Assembly: GCF_003122365.1 (NCBI RefSeq) | Contig: NZ_CP029254.1 | Span: 6,078,001 to 6,142,000, forward strand | Length of the DNA: 64,000 nucleotides | Origin: Streptomyces spongiicola | GTDB lineage: Bacteria; Actinomycetota; Actinomycetes; Streptomycetales; Streptomycetaceae | Direction of reading: 5' to 3' | In this document: positions 17,995 to 27,579 of the stretch, one piece after another | Layout: the number at the start of each line of letters is the position of its first letter | Numbering within the stretch: the stretch's first letter is position 1 | Made by a program: the position numbers and the translations under genes | The notes under the pieces: generated by a model | Databases searched by the model: none | Told to the model about the DNA's origin: nothing | The model's input: only the letters and a program-made list of their open reading frames with translations

Positions 17995-18587
17995 CCATGC
18001 GGGTGAATTTCACGGTCAACGGCCGTCAGCAGGAAGCCGACGACGTGTGGGAGGGCGAGAGCCTCCTCTACGTGCTCCGCGAGCGCCTGGGGCTGCCCGG
18101 TTCCAAGAACGCCTGCGAGCAGGGCGAGTGCGGTTCCTGCACGGTCCGCCTCGACGGCGTCCCGGTGTGCGCCTGCCTGGTCGCGGCCGGGCAGGTCGAG
18201 GGCCGCGAGGTCGTCACCGTCGAGGGCCTGGCGGACTTCGCCCGGCAGCGCGCCGAGCACGGACACGGCGGATGCGCCACGGGCGCCTGCGGCACGCCGC
18301 TTCAGGAGGCCCGGCGGTGGAACGCCGGCGGAACGGACTCGCAGACCGGCGAGGGCGCCGAACTGTCCCCCGTCCAGCAGGCGTTCATCGACGCGGGCGC
18401 CGTGCAGTGCGGCTTCTGCACCCCGGGCCTGCTGGTCGCCGCCGACGAACTGCTGGAGCGCAACGGCTCCCCGTCCGACGCGGACATCCGCGAGGCGCTC
18501 TCCGGCAACCTGTGCCGCTGCACCGGCTACGAGAAGATCCTCGACGCGGTCCGCCTCGCGGCCGCCCGCCAGGGAGAGGCGGTCTGA
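17991..18587 (+). CDS. Xanthine dehydrogenase 2Fe-2S subunit
   Basis: A 198-residue small subunit. The plant-type cluster ligands are in CEQGECGSC plus a later Cys, and the second cluster in CGFCTPG and CRCTGY. An extra segment of about 40 residues between the clusters (GGCATGACGTPLQEARRW onward) adds two Cys and is unusual against classic small subunits, although similar inserts occur in Streptomyces. It overlaps the FAD subunit gene by four bases, so the two are translationally coupled. Confidence 0.93.
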   Translation: MTMRVNFTVNGRQQEADDVWEGESLLYVLRERLGLPGSKNACEQGECGSCTVRLDGVPVCACLVAAGQVEGREVVTVEGLADFARQRAEHGHGGCATGACGTPLQEARRWNAGGTDSQTGEGAELSPVQQAFIDAGAVQCGFCTPGLLVAADELLERNGSPSDADIREALSGNLCRCTGYEKILDAVRLAAARQGEAV

Positions 18588-18591
18588 CACC

Positions 18592-21000
18592 ATGGCACCC
18601 GACACACGGGCCGACGCCGCCCCGGCCGGCACCCCCACCAAGGTCACCCAGGGCTCGCAGACCAGGGGCGGCATCGGCGAGTCCACCCTGCGCCCCGACG
18701 GCACCCTCAAGGTCACCGGCGAGTTCGCCTACTCCTCGGACATGTGGCACGAGGACATGCTGTGGGGCCAGACACTGCGCTCCACCGTCGCGCACGCCGA
18801 GATCCGCTCCATCGACGTCTCCGAGGCGCTGGCCGTGCCCGGCGTCCACGCGGTCCTCACCTACGACGACCTGCCCACGGACACGAGGAACTACGGACTG
18901 GAGATCCAGGACACGCCCGTCCTCGCGCACCGGAAGGTACGCCACCACGGCGAGCCGGTGGCCCTGGTCGCCGCAGACCACCCCGAGACCGCCCGCCGCG
19001 CCGCCGCCAAGATCAGGATCGACTACGCCGAGCTGCCGCTGATCACCGACGAGGCGTCGGCGACGGCCCCCGGCGCCGTCCTCGTCCACGAGGGCCGCGA
19101 CGACCACCACATCGGCCACGTCCCGCACCCGAACATCGTGCACCGCCAGCCCATCGTCCGCGGCGACGCGGCCCGGGCCCGCGAGCGCGCCGACGTCATC
19201 GTCGAGGGCGAGTACGTCTTCGGCATGCAGGACCAGGCCTTCCTCGGCCCGGAGTCCGGGCTCGCCGTGCCCGGCGAGGACGGCGGTGTCGACCTGTACG
19301 TCGCCACCCAGTGGCTGCACTCCGACCTCCGCCAGATCGCCCCGGTCCTCGGCCTGCCCGAGGAGAAGGTGCGGATGACGCTCTCCGGCGTCGGCGGGGC
19401 CTTCGGCGGCCGCGAGGACATCTCCATGCAGATCCACGCCTGCCTCCTCGCGCTGCGCACCGGCAGGCCCGTGAAGATGGTCTACAACCGCTTCGAGTCC
19501 TTCTTCGGCCATGTGCACCGGCACCCGGCGAAGCTGTACTACGAGCACGGCGCCACCAGGGACGGCAAGCTCACCCATCTGAAGTGCCGGATCGTCCTGG
19601 ACGGCGGCGCCTACGCGTCGGCGTCCCCGGCGGTCGTCGGCAACGCCTCCTCGCTCTCGGTCGGCCCGTACGTCGTCGACGACGTCGACATCGAGGCCAT
19701 CGCCCTCTACACCAACAACCCGCCCTGCGGCGCGATGCGCGGCTTCGGCGCGGTGCAGGCGTGCTTCGCCTACGAGGCCCAGATGGACCGGCTCGCGGCG
19801 GAGCTGGGCATGGATCCGGTGGAGTTCCGGCAGCTCAACGCCATGGAGCAGGGCACGATCATGCCCACCGGGCAGCCGGTGGACTCCCCGGCGCCGGTCG
19901 CGGAACTGCTGCGCCGCGTCAAGGCCCGCCCGCTGCCGCCGGAGCGCCAGTGGGAGATCGCGGGCGGCGAGGCCGATGTGCGCGCCCTGCCCGGCGGACT
20001 GTCCAACACCACCCACGGCGAGGGCGTCGTCCGCGGCGTCGGCTACGCCGTCGGCATCAAGAACGTCGGCTTCTCCGAGGGGTTCGACGACTACTCGACG
20101 GCCAGGGTCCGCATGGAGGTCGTCGGCGGCGAGCCGGTCGCCACCGTGCACACCGCGATGGCGGAGGTCGGCCAGGGCGGTGTCACCGTCCACGCCCAGA
20201 TCGCCCGCACCGAGCTGGGCGTCACCCGGGTGACCATCCACCCGGCCGACACCCGGGTCGGCTCCGCCGGATCCACCTCCGCCTCCCGCCAGACGTACGT
20301 CACCGGCGGCGCGGTGAAGAACTCCTGCGAGCTGGTCCGCGACAAGGTCCTGGAGATCGGCCGCCGCAGGTTCGGCTCCCACCACCCGGCCTGGGCCACC
20401 GCCGAACTGCTGCTCGAAGACGGCAAGGTCGTCACCGACGCCGGCGAGGTCCTCTCCGACCTGGTGGACGTGCTTCAGGACGAGGCCGTCGAGGTGGAGG
20501 CCGAGTGGCGGCACCGCCCGACCGAGGCCTTCGACCTGCGCACCGGCCAGGGCAACGGCCACGTCCAGTACTCCTTCGCGGCGCACCGCGCCGTCGTGGA
20601 GGTGGACACCGAACTCGGCCTGGTGAAGGTGGTCGAGCTGGCCTGCGCCCAGGACGTCGGCAAGGCGCTCAACCCGCTGTCCGTCGTCGGGCAGATCCAG
20701 GGCGGCACCACCCAGGGACTGGGCGTGGCCGTCATGGAGGAGATCATCGTCGACCCGAAGACCGCGAAGGTGCGCAACCCCTCCTTCACGGACTACCTGA
20801 TCCCGACCATCCTCGACACCCCGACCATCCCGGTCGACGTGCTCGAACTCGCCGACGAGCACGCCCCGTACGGGCTCCGCGGCATCGGCGAGGCGCCGAC
20901 CCTGTCCTCCACCCCGGCCGTCCTCGCGGCGATCCGCGACGCGACGGGCCTGGAACTCAACCGGACGCCGGTACGCCCGGAGCACCTCACCGGCACCTGA
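18592..21000 (+). CDS. Xanthine dehydrogenase molybdopterin-binding subunit
   Basis: An 802-residue large catalytic subunit that holds the molybdopterin cofactor and hydroxylates the purine. Cofactor contacts are seen in GVGGAFGGREDI (about residue 264), the CGAMRGFGAVQACFAYE stretch (about residue 379), and the C-terminal GIGEAP region, where the base Glu that starts catalysis is expected. The start is four bases after the small-subunit stop. A hairpin follows directly, ending the operon. Confidence 0.94.
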   Translation: MAPDTRADAAPAGTPTKVTQGSQTRGGIGESTLRPDGTLKVTGEFAYSSDMWHEDMLWGQTLRSTVAHAEIRSIDVSEALAVPGVHAVLTYDDLPTDTRNYGLEIQDTPVLAHRKVRHHGEPVALVAADHPETARRAAAKIRIDYAELPLITDEASATAPGAVLVHEGRDDHHIGHVPHPNIVHRQPIVRGDAARARERADVIVEGEYVFGMQDQAFLGPESGLAVPGEDGGVDLYVATQWLHSDLRQIAPVLGLPEEKVRMTLSGVGGAFGGREDISMQIHACLLALRTGRPVKMVYNRFESFFGHVHRHPAKLYYEHGATRDGKLTHLKCRIVLDGGAYASASPAVVGNASSLSVGPYVVDDVDIEAIALYTNNPPCGAMRGFGAVQACFAYEAQMDRLAAELGMDPVEFRQLNAMEQGTIMPTGQPVDSPAPVAELLRRVKARPLPPERQWEIAGGEADVRALPGGLSNTTHGEGVVRGVGYAVGIKNVGFSEGFDDYSTARVRMEVVGGEPVATVHTAMAEVGQGGVTVHAQIARTELGVTRVTIHPADTRVGSAGSTSASRQTYVTGGAVKNSCELVRDKVLEIGRRRFGSHHPAWATAELLLEDGKVVTDAGEVLSDLVDVLQDEAVEVEAEWRHRPTEAFDLRTGQGNGHVQYSFAAHRAVVEVDTELGLVKVVELACAQDVGKALNPLSVVGQIQGGTTQGLGVAVMEEIIVDPKTAKVRNPSFTDYLIPTILDTPTIPVDVLELADEHAPYGLRGIGEAPTLSSTPAVLAAIRDATGLELNRTPVRPEHLTGT

Positions 21001-21006
21001 GCCGCC

Positions 21007-21040
21007 GGGGTTCCGGGGCACCACCGTCCCCCGGAACCCC
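21007..21040 (+). terminator. Xanthine dehydrogenase operon terminator
   Basis: A 12-bp stem (21007-21018 with 21029-21040) with a ten-base loop begins six bases after the stop. The following 250 bases up to the permease hold further short inverted repeats and probably its own promoter. Confidence 0.7.
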
Positions 21041-21290
21041 CGCCGCCGACGGGGGCACACAAGGACCTCCGGGGACCAGTCCCCGGGAAGCCGGGCGGCG
21101 CACAAGGCGCCCGGCACCAGCAGCACCCGAAGAACTGCGGACCGGACCCCGAGGGGTCCCGCTCCCGCAGACCGTTCGTCTCGGGCCGTCCCCCGGGTCG
21201 TGCAGCCAGCGCAAGATCCCAAATCCCGCGGCTCGAGCGAGGTCTCGACTGCCCCGCGGGTGCCCCTGTGAACCTTGGGAGTAGGCAACC

Positions 21291-22754
21291 ATGACCCAGT
21301 CGTCAGTGGAGCCGAGAACCGCCGCTGAGGACGCCGGCTCCGGCTCGCGCGTCCCCGCCGGGCGGTCCTGGCTCGACCGGTACTTTCACATCTCCGAAAG
21401 AGGATCGACTCTCGCGCGCGAGGTGCGCGGCGGCATCACCACCTTCATGGCGATGGCGTACATCCTCCTGCTCAACCCCCTGATCCTCAACGGCGAGGAC
21501 GTCGCGGGCAACGTCCTCAGCCAACCTGGGCTCATCACCGCGACCGCCTTCGCGGCCGCGGCGACCACCCTGCTGATGGGCTTCGTCGGCAAGGTCCCGC
21601 TCGCCCTCGCGGCCGGCCTGAGCGTCTCCGGCGTCCTCGCCTCGCAGGTCGTCCCCCAGATGACCTGGCCGCAGGCGATGGCCATGTGCGTGATGTACGG
21701 CCTGGTGATCTGCCTGCTGGCGGTCACCGGCATGCGCGAGCTGATCATGAACGCGATCCCGCTCGCACTCAAGCACGGCATCACCATGGGCATCGGCCTG
21801 TTCATCGCGCTGATCGGCCTGGTCAAGGCCGGATTCGTCGGCAAGGGCGCGGAGTTCGGCCCGCCCGTCACCCTCGGCGTCGGCGGCGAACTCGCCGGCT
21901 GGCCGGTACTGGTCTTCTGCTTCACCCTGCTGCTGATCTTCATGCTCCAGGCCCGTGCGATACCCGGCGCCATCCTCGTCGGCATCGCCGTCGGAACCGT
22001 CGTCGCGGTCGCCGTCCACAACATCGCCGGCCTCGACGCCAAGGCCTGGAACATGTCCCCGCCGGAACTCGCCGGCGGCGCCGTCTCCATGCCCGACTTC
22101 TCGCTCTTCGGGCACGTCGAGTTCGGCGGCTGGGGCGACATCGGCGTGATCACCGTCGGGTTCATCGTCTTCACCCTGGTGCTCGCCGGCTTCTTCGACG
22201 CGATGGCCACCATCATCGGCGTCGGCACGGAGGCCAGGCTGACCGACGAGCGCGGCCGGTTGCCGGGCCTGTCCAAGGCCCTCTTCATCGACGGCGCGGG
22301 CGGTGCGATCGGAGGTGTCTCCGGCGGCTCCGGGCAGACCGTGTTCGTCGAGTCCGCCACCGGCGTCGGCGAGGGCGCGCGGACCGGCCTCGCCTCGGTC
22401 GTCACCGGACTGTTCTTCGCCGCCTGCCTCTTCTTCACCCCGCTCACCGCGATCGTGCCGCCCCAGGTCGCCTCCGCGGCCCTGGTCGTCATCGGCGCGA
22501 TGATGATGCAGAACGCCCGGCACGTGGACTGGGCAGACCGCGCCGTCGCCGTCCCGGTCTTCCTCACCGTCGTGCTGATGCCGTTCACGTACAGCATCAC
22601 CCCCGGTGTCGCCGCGGGCGTCATCTCCTACGTCGCCATCAAGGTCGCCCAGGGCAGGTCCCGGGAGGTGGGCGGCTTCATGTGGGGCCTGACCGCGATC
22701 TTCGTCGTCTTCTTCGCCCTCAATCCGATCGAAGGCTGGCTGGGCGTCCACTGA
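21291..22754 (+). CDS. NCS2-family purine permease (AzgA-like)
   Basis: A 487-residue membrane transporter with about 12-14 hydrophobic spans. AzgA-type signatures are visible: the N-terminal GSTLAREVRGGITTFMAMAY and the TM10 motif GQTVFVESATGVGEGARTG. These proton-coupled carriers import hypoxanthine, adenine, guanine or xanthine. Its place between xanthine dehydrogenase and XdhC points to purine uptake for catabolism. GGGAGTAGG lies before the ATG. Only 45 bases separate it from xdhC, so these two probably form an operon. Confidence 0.9.
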   Translation: MTQSSVEPRTAAEDAGSGSRVPAGRSWLDRYFHISERGSTLAREVRGGITTFMAMAYILLLNPLILNGEDVAGNVLSQPGLITATAFAAAATTLLMGFVGKVPLALAAGLSVSGVLASQVVPQMTWPQAMAMCVMYGLVICLLAVTGMRELIMNAIPLALKHGITMGIGLFIALIGLVKAGFVGKGAEFGPPVTLGVGGELAGWPVLVFCFTLLLIFMLQARAIPGAILVGIAVGTVVAVAVHNIAGLDAKAWNMSPPELAGGAVSMPDFSLFGHVEFGGWGDIGVITVGFIVFTLVLAGFFDAMATIIGVGTEARLTDERGRLPGLSKALFIDGAGGAIGGVSGGSGQTVFVESATGVGEGARTGLASVVTGLFFAACLFFTPLTAIVPPQVASAALVVIGAMMMQNARHVDWADRAVAVPVFLTVVLMPFTYSITPGVAAGVISYVAIKVAQGRSREVGGFMWGLTAIFVVFFALNPIEGWLGVH

Positions 22755-22799
22755 GCCCGGCCGCGTCCTCCACGCATCCACCACCCCGAGGAGACCGAC

Positions 22800-23951
22800 A
22801 TGCTGGACATCGCCGACGAGCTGAGCCGGTGGGCCGGGCAGGGACGTGACTTCGCCGTCGCCACCGTCGTGGCCGTCGGCGGCAGCGCACCCCGCCAGCC
22901 CGGTGCCGCGCTCGCCGTCGACGGCGACGGCACGGCGATCGGCTCGGTCTCCGGAGGATGCGTGGAGGGCGCCGTCTACGACCTGTGCCGGCAGGCGCTC
23001 GCGGACGGCCGGTCCGTCCTGGAGCACTTCGGCTACAGCGACGACGACGCCTTCGCCGTCGGACTGACCTGCGGCGGCACCATCGACGTCCTCGTCACCC
23101 CGGTCCACGCGGACTCCCCCTCCCGCGACGTCCTCGCGGCGGCGCTGGCCGCCGCCGCACGAGGGGAGGCCGCGGCGGTCGCGCGGATCACCGACGGGCC
23201 CGGCGAACTGATGGGCCGCGCACTCCTGGTCCGCGCCGACGGCTCCTGCGAAGGCACCCTCGGCGGCCACCCCGAACTCGACCGCACCGCCGCCGCCGAG
23301 GCCCGCGCCCTGCTGGAGGCCGGGCGCACGGGCACCACCGGCATCGGCGCGGACGGCTCCCGCTGCGGCCGCCCGCTCACCCTGCTCGTCGAGTCCAGCG
23401 TCCCCGCCCCGCGGATGATCGTCTTCGGGGCCGTCGACTTCGCCTCCGCTCTCGTCCGCGTCGGCAAGTTCCTCGGCTACCACGTGACCGTGTGCGACGC
23501 CCGCCCCGTCTTCGCCACGCGGACCCGCTTCCCCGAGGCCGACGACATCGTCGTCGCATGGCCGCACCGCTACCTCGAGTCGACCGGGGTCGACGGCCGC
23601 ACGGTGCTCTGCGTCCTCACCCACGACGCCAAGTTCGACGTACCCCTGCTGGAGCGGGCGCTGCGGCTGCCCGTCGCCTACGTCGGCGCGATGGGCTCGC
23701 GCCGCACCCACGAGGACCGCAACGCCCGGCTGCGCGAGGCGGGCGTCGGCGAACCCGAACTCGCCAGGCTGCGCTCGCCGATCGGGCTCGACCTCGGGGC
23801 CCGTACGCCCGAGGAGACCGCGGTGTCCATCGCGGCGGAGATCGTCGCGGGCCGCCGCGGCGGCAGCGGCGCCCCACTGGCGGGCGCACACACACCGATC
23901 CACCACGACGGCCCGCGCACACCCGCCCCGGCCGTCGGGTCCGTCGCCTGA
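22800..23951 (+). CDS. xdhC: XdhC/CoxI-family molybdenum cofactor maturation protein
   Basis: A 383-residue protein with an N-terminal XdhC/CoxI domain (FAVATVVAVGGSAPRQPGAA; VSGGCVEGAVYDLC) and a C-terminal Rossmann domain (RMIVFGAVDFASALVRVGKF). XdhC binds molybdopterin, promotes its sulfuration and inserts it into xanthine dehydrogenase. The genomic context fits that role. ATG follows GAGGAG at seven bases. The last ~25 residues are Pro/His-rich and probably disordered. Confidence 0.92.
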   Translation: MLDIADELSRWAGQGRDFAVATVVAVGGSAPRQPGAALAVDGDGTAIGSVSGGCVEGAVYDLCRQALADGRSVLEHFGYSDDDAFAVGLTCGGTIDVLVTPVHADSPSRDVLAAALAAAARGEAAAVARITDGPGELMGRALLVRADGSCEGTLGGHPELDRTAAAEARALLEAGRTGTTGIGADGSRCGRPLTLLVESSVPAPRMIVFGAVDFASALVRVGKFLGYHVTVCDARPVFATRTRFPEADDIVVAWPHRYLESTGVDGRTVLCVLTHDAKFDVPLLERALRLPVAYVGAMGSRRTHEDRNARLREAGVGEPELARLRSPIGLDLGARTPEETAVSIAAEIVAGRRGGSGAPLAGAHTPIHHDGPRTPAPAVGSVA

Positions 23952-24502
23952 CACCGGGGCGCCGCCGCCGCCGGTGGGCCGGGCGTGGGTGACGGTTCAT
24001 GGCCGTACGGCTTCCCGGGCCTTCGCCGGGACGCTCCGGCGCCAGCTTCGGCCCGCTCTGGCCGGCTCCGGCCCGACGTCGCACGAGCGCGAATCGGGTG
24101 AACGGGGCGGATTGGGTGATCCTGGTGGGGCGTGCGGGGCGTGCGCGGGGCGGACCGTCCCGCAGGTGCCCGCGGGTCGGCGGTGCCGGCCCGGCGGGAG
24201 GCGTCCGCAGGCTGGAGACGTCCGTAGTTTTGTGACGTCCGCAGGCTGGGGGCGTCCGTAGGTTTGTGACGTCCGTAGGTTGGAGATGCCCGTGGGTTGG
24301 GGGCGTCCGCCCGGCCGCCGCCCGGGCGGACGAGGGCGGCAAGAGATCAGTCGGTTCGGCCGTTTCCGTCTGTTCGTCTGTTCGGCCTGTTCGGCCTGTT
24401 CGGCCTGTTCGGCCTGTTCGGCCTGTTCGGCCTGTTCGGTCTGATCCCTCGGTTGGGCCGTTCCGGTCGGTTCCCTCGGTAGGGCCGGCACGGCTCAGCC
24501 CC
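23952..24502. other. Intergenic gap with several tandem repeats
   Basis: No gene is supported between convergent xdhC and the streptophobe gene. Around 24200-24300 there are about five imperfect copies of a GACGTCCGTAGGTTTGTG-like unit, followed by a nonamer array. Confidence 0.7.
24386..24439. repeat. Nonamer tandem repeat CCTGTTCGG, six copies
   Basis: Six perfect copies of CCTGTTCGG are preceded by variant TCTGTTCGG and TCTGTTCGT units. The array lies just 3' of the streptophobe gene. Confidence 0.92.
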
Positions 24503-25768
24503 TCACCTCGCCCGGCGCCGCCCCGATGTCGCCGTCAGGGCGCCCAGCAGTCCCGCGAGGATGCCCCAGCCGAGGCCGATGCCCACCGCCGCCCAGAGCC
24601 GGGGTTGCAGCGACACCTCTCCGTCGAGTCCCGCGAGGTCGCCGACGCCGAGGAGCGAGAGCCCGTAGTGCGCGGCGATGCGGCCGGTGAGGCACACGAC
24701 GAGCATGGTGAGGGCCAGGGCCGCGCCCATGCGCAGGGCGTGTTCCCGGGGTCTCGTCCGGGCGGGCGAGCGAGCCGCCATGAGGAAGGCCGCCGCGGGC
24801 ACCAGCACCGCCGCGACGACCACCAGCCACCATGCCCGCGCGTCCTGCTCGGCCAGGGTGGCCACGTTCAGCGTGGTGCGGTCCTCCCCGCGCAGCATCG
24901 TGTCGAGCACCTGCGGAACCGGCAGCCCGAACGGCCCTTCCACCCTGCCCTCCCAGGTCGCTCCCATGCCGAGGGTGAGCGCCGGCCAGGCGAGGTTGGG
25001 CAGGCCGAGCAGGACCACCGCGAAGGTCCGGCGCGGGTGCCCCTGGGTCGCCGCGTCCACGATGCCCGCGACCAGCCCGACCACGACATACGCCAGCAGC
25101 AGCCACACCATGGCGTATGCGGCGGGTCCCACCGTCTCCCGGACGCCCGCAAGCCGCGGGGGCAGTGCGGCCCTGCGGGACGCCAGCAGGGCCAGGGCTG
25201 CCACGCCGATCAGCCAGAGCAGTCCGTACAGCAGACTGGGCCCCGTCTCGGCACGGAAGCCGACCCGGGGAGCGATGTCCAGGAACTCGCCGATGCCGGT
25301 CAGCAGGGAGTCCCCGTCGAGCGGGATCCGGAACGTCGTGCGCGCCGCGGCGGTCAGCCCCGCCAGGGCCGCCAGCCACAGGACCGCCAGCCGGGCGAAC
25401 CGGCCGAGCACCTCGCGGGTACCCGCCACGGCGCGGTGCCGCAGCGGCCGCAGGAACGCCGTCCCCGCCACCAGGGCTCCCACCAGGCTCACCGACAGCG
25501 GCATCACGGAGAGTTCGGCCTGCGACCGGGCCAGGAACCCCGCGTCCCCGGTGAGCGCCACCTCACCGCCGGCCGCCAGGACCACGACGGCCGCCACGAC
25601 CCGGGGGAAGGCCCCGCCGGGAAGGTCCGCCGCACCCGCCGCCCACAGCCCGGCCGCGGCCACGGCGAGCATCGCGGCGAATCCCGCCACGACCGCCACC
25701 AGCGCGTCACGCCAGTCGCGCAGGCCGTTCGCGGCGCCGCGCCGGGGAGTGGTGGGCTGACGGCTCAC
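24503..25768 (-). CDS. Streptophobe-family multi-span membrane protein
   Basis: A 421-residue, very hydrophobic protein with about ten membrane segments (for example WRDALVAVVAGFAAMLAVAA and LLYGLLWLIGVAALALLA). It matches the actinobacterial family called streptophobe, of unknown function. The C-terminus is short and Arg-rich (TSGRRRAR). No catalytic motif is seen and the gene stands alone. Confidence 0.8.
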   Translation of the reverse strand: MSRQPTTPRRGAANGLRDWRDALVAVVAGFAAMLAVAAAGLWAAGAADLPGGAFPRVVAAVVVLAAGGEVALTGDAGFLARSQAELSVMPLSVSLVGALVAGTAFLRPLRHRAVAGTREVLGRFARLAVLWLAALAGLTAAARTTFRIPLDGDSLLTGIGEFLDIAPRVGFRAETGPSLLYGLLWLIGVAALALLASRRAALPPRLAGVRETVGPAAYAMVWLLLAYVVVGLVAGIVDAATQGHPRRTFAVVLLGLPNLAWPALTLGMGATWEGRVEGPFGLPVPQVLDTMLRGEDRTTLNVATLAEQDARAWWLVVVAAVLVPAAAFLMAARSPARTRPREHALRMGAALALTMLVVCLTGRIAAHYGLSLLGVGDLAGLDGEVSLQPRLWAAVGIGLGWGILAGLLGALTATSGRRRAR

Positions 25769-26399
25769 GCTGCCACCGTAGGCAACGGGAAGCCCTGCCG
25801 CGCGCCCGGCTGGTCCGACCGGTTCGCCCCGCGGTCCCGGCGGCTCTCAGCCCTTCCGTCCTGCCGGTCCGGCGCGCGGGGCACACAGCGGCCCGGCACG
25901 CAACGGGTGGAAGAGCCCTCGGACTCCGGCATGGCCGGTGGGGCCCGGGACTTCCGGGACCTCCGGGGCTTCCGGATCTCGGGACCTCCGGGGCTTCCAG
26001 GGCTTCCGGATCTCGGGACCTCCGGGGCTTCCAGGGCTTCCCGGAGGGCATGTGCCGGGCCGGGAAGCAGGGCCCGTGAGTGTGCAACCGCCGTCGGGGG
26101 CCGGTACGTCCGCCGGCTCGGCGCGCCCGTCGGCGGTGCACACCGCGGGCGGTGGGTGCCCCGGCACTCGCGAAGGAGCCGAGCCCCCGCCTCGTGCCTT
26201 CCGGTTCCGCGCCGTGCTTTCCGTTCCGCGTCGCGCTCCCCGGTTTCGCGTCGCGCTCCCCGGTTTCGCGTCGCGCTCCCCGGTTTCGCGTCGCGCTCCC
26301 CGGTTTCGCGTCGCGCTCCCCGGTTTCGCGTCGCGCTCCCCGGTTTCGCGTCGCGCTCCCCGGTTTCGCGTCGCGCTCCCCGGTTCCGCGCCCGCGAGC
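25769..26399. other. Gap with two tandem repeat blocks
   Basis: No gene is supported. About 25955-26045 holds three copies of a GGACCTCCGGGGCTTCC unit with varying tails. A second, very regular 20-mer array follows at 26221-26380 and reaches nearly to the stop of the SpoIIE-type phosphatase gene. Confidence 0.75.
26221..26380. repeat. 20-bp tandem repeat, eight copies
   Basis: Seven perfect head-to-tail copies of CGGTTTCGCGTCGCGCTCCC (26241-26380) follow one variant copy (26221-26240); a partial copy follows. There are no spacers, so it is not a CRISPR array. It ends about 20 bases from the phosphatase stop codon. Confidence 0.95.
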
Positions 26400-27572
26400 C
26401 TACCCGCGCGGCCGTGTGCGGGCGGAGGCGCGCCCGGTGCGCCGGAGCCGCGGCTCCGCACCGGCCAGGGAGAGCGCGAGGGCCGCCCGGTCGTCGCCGT
26501 CGGACCGGGCCGACCAGCGTTCCGAGTCGGACCGTACGAACGACACGACCGCCTCGGGATCCGGTGCGGGGCCGCCGCCGAAGTGCTCACCGAGGCGCTC
26601 CAGTACGGGATAGAACACGCCGTCCTCGTTCCGGGCCTCGCTCACCCCGTCCGTGATGACGACGAGCACCTCGCCCGGCTCGAGCCGGTGCACGGTGGTG
26701 TCGTCGCCGTCCGGCGGCTGCGCCAGTCCGCCGAGGCCCAGGGGCAGTGCGGGCGTGGTGACCAGCCGCCGCGCGCCTCGCGGGCCGACCAGCAGCGGCG
26801 GCGGGTGGCCGCGGTCGACGATCCGCACCTCGCCGCCGCCCGGCGGGAACTCCAGCACCAGGGCCGTGACGAACAGCTCCGGGTCGCCCTCCCCGCCCGC
26901 CGGGCTGTTGCGGGCGATGCTGAGTTCCAGCCTCTCGGCCAGGCTGCTCGGGCTCTTCCACTCGTGGGCCGACACGCGGAAGCTGCCCAGCACGGCCGAG
27001 ACCGTCTGGACCGCGTCCAGTCCCTTGCCCCGGACGTCACCGATGATCGCCCGTACCCCGAAGGGCGTCTCGCACACGTCGTACAGATCCCCGCCGACGA
27101 GCGTGCCGCCCTCACCGGCCTCGTAGAACCCGGCGGCGCGCACCGGGCCGAGCCGGGGCGGCACCGGCCGCAGCAGCGTCCGCTGCATCGCCTCGGCGAC
27201 CGAGTGGGCCCGGATCAGATCGCGGCGGGTCCGCTCCCGCTGCCGGGCCAGCGCGATGCTGGCGACTCCGACGACGAGCGTGGTCGCGTAGAGGGCCACA
27301 TGGTGGGACTCGCCGAAGTGCCCGGGGAGGCGGGCCGCCATCCACATCTGAAGTCCCAGGCACACCGCCGCCGAGAGCGCAGTGCCCCGCGGGCCGCGCG
27401 TCGCCGCGGCCAGCGGCGGTACGGCGACGAGCAGGAAGCTCACCGGCTCGCGTCTCCCGATGGTCAGGTTCGCGGCCACGTCGACGGCCACCGCGACCAG
27501 CGGCAGCCACCACACCCATCCGTGGCGTGGGGACGGGTGCCGCAGTGCGGTGCGTAGGCCCCGGCGGGACAC
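26400..27572 (-). CDS. SpoIIE-type PP2C serine phosphatase, membrane-bound
   Basis: A 390-residue protein. Two or three membrane segments occupy about residues 15-100 (WVWWLPLVAVAVDVAANL; LYATTLVVGVASIALA). The phosphatase domain follows with its metal-binding Asp/Gly motifs intact: VGGDLYDV, GDVRGKGLDA, VVITDGVSEARN and DDRAALAL. Such phosphatases usually dephosphorylate anti-anti-sigma proteins. The start is GTG 27572, eight bases after the FUSC stop, with GAAGG/TAGGG ahead, so it is coupled to the FUSC gene. A longer frame to 27857 would overlap FUSC and is unlikely. Confidence 0.88.
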   Translation of the reverse strand: MSRRGLRTALRHPSPRHGWVWWLPLVAVAVDVAANLTIGRREPVSFLLVAVPPLAAATRGPRGTALSAAVCLGLQMWMAARLPGHFGESHHVALYATTLVVGVASIALARQRERTRRDLIRAHSVAEAMQRTLLRPVPPRLGPVRAAGFYEAGEGGTLVGGDLYDVCETPFGVRAIIGDVRGKGLDAVQTVSAVLGSFRVSAHEWKSPSSLAERLELSIARNSPAGGEGDPELFVTALVLEFPPGGGEVRIVDRGHPPPLLVGPRGARRLVTTPALPLGLGGLAQPPDGDDTTVHRLEPGEVLVVITDGVSEARNEDGVFYPVLERLGEHFGGGPAPDPEAVVSFVRSDSERWSARSDGDDRAALALSLAGAEPRLRRTGRASARTRPRG

Positions 27573-27579
27573 GGGCGCC

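Noticed and set aside
18385..21288. 967-residue minus-strand open frame opposite the xanthine dehydrogenase genes
   Set aside because: It mirrors the real genes codon for codon, has no family resemblance and results from the G/C third-position bias; the same holds for the long frames at 21303-23954, 43991-46198 and 54450-57638.
26221..26380. CRISPR-like regular repeat
   Set aside because: Units abut without spacers and no cas gene is near; it is a plain tandem repeat. The same applies to the decamer arrays at 7941 and 39691.
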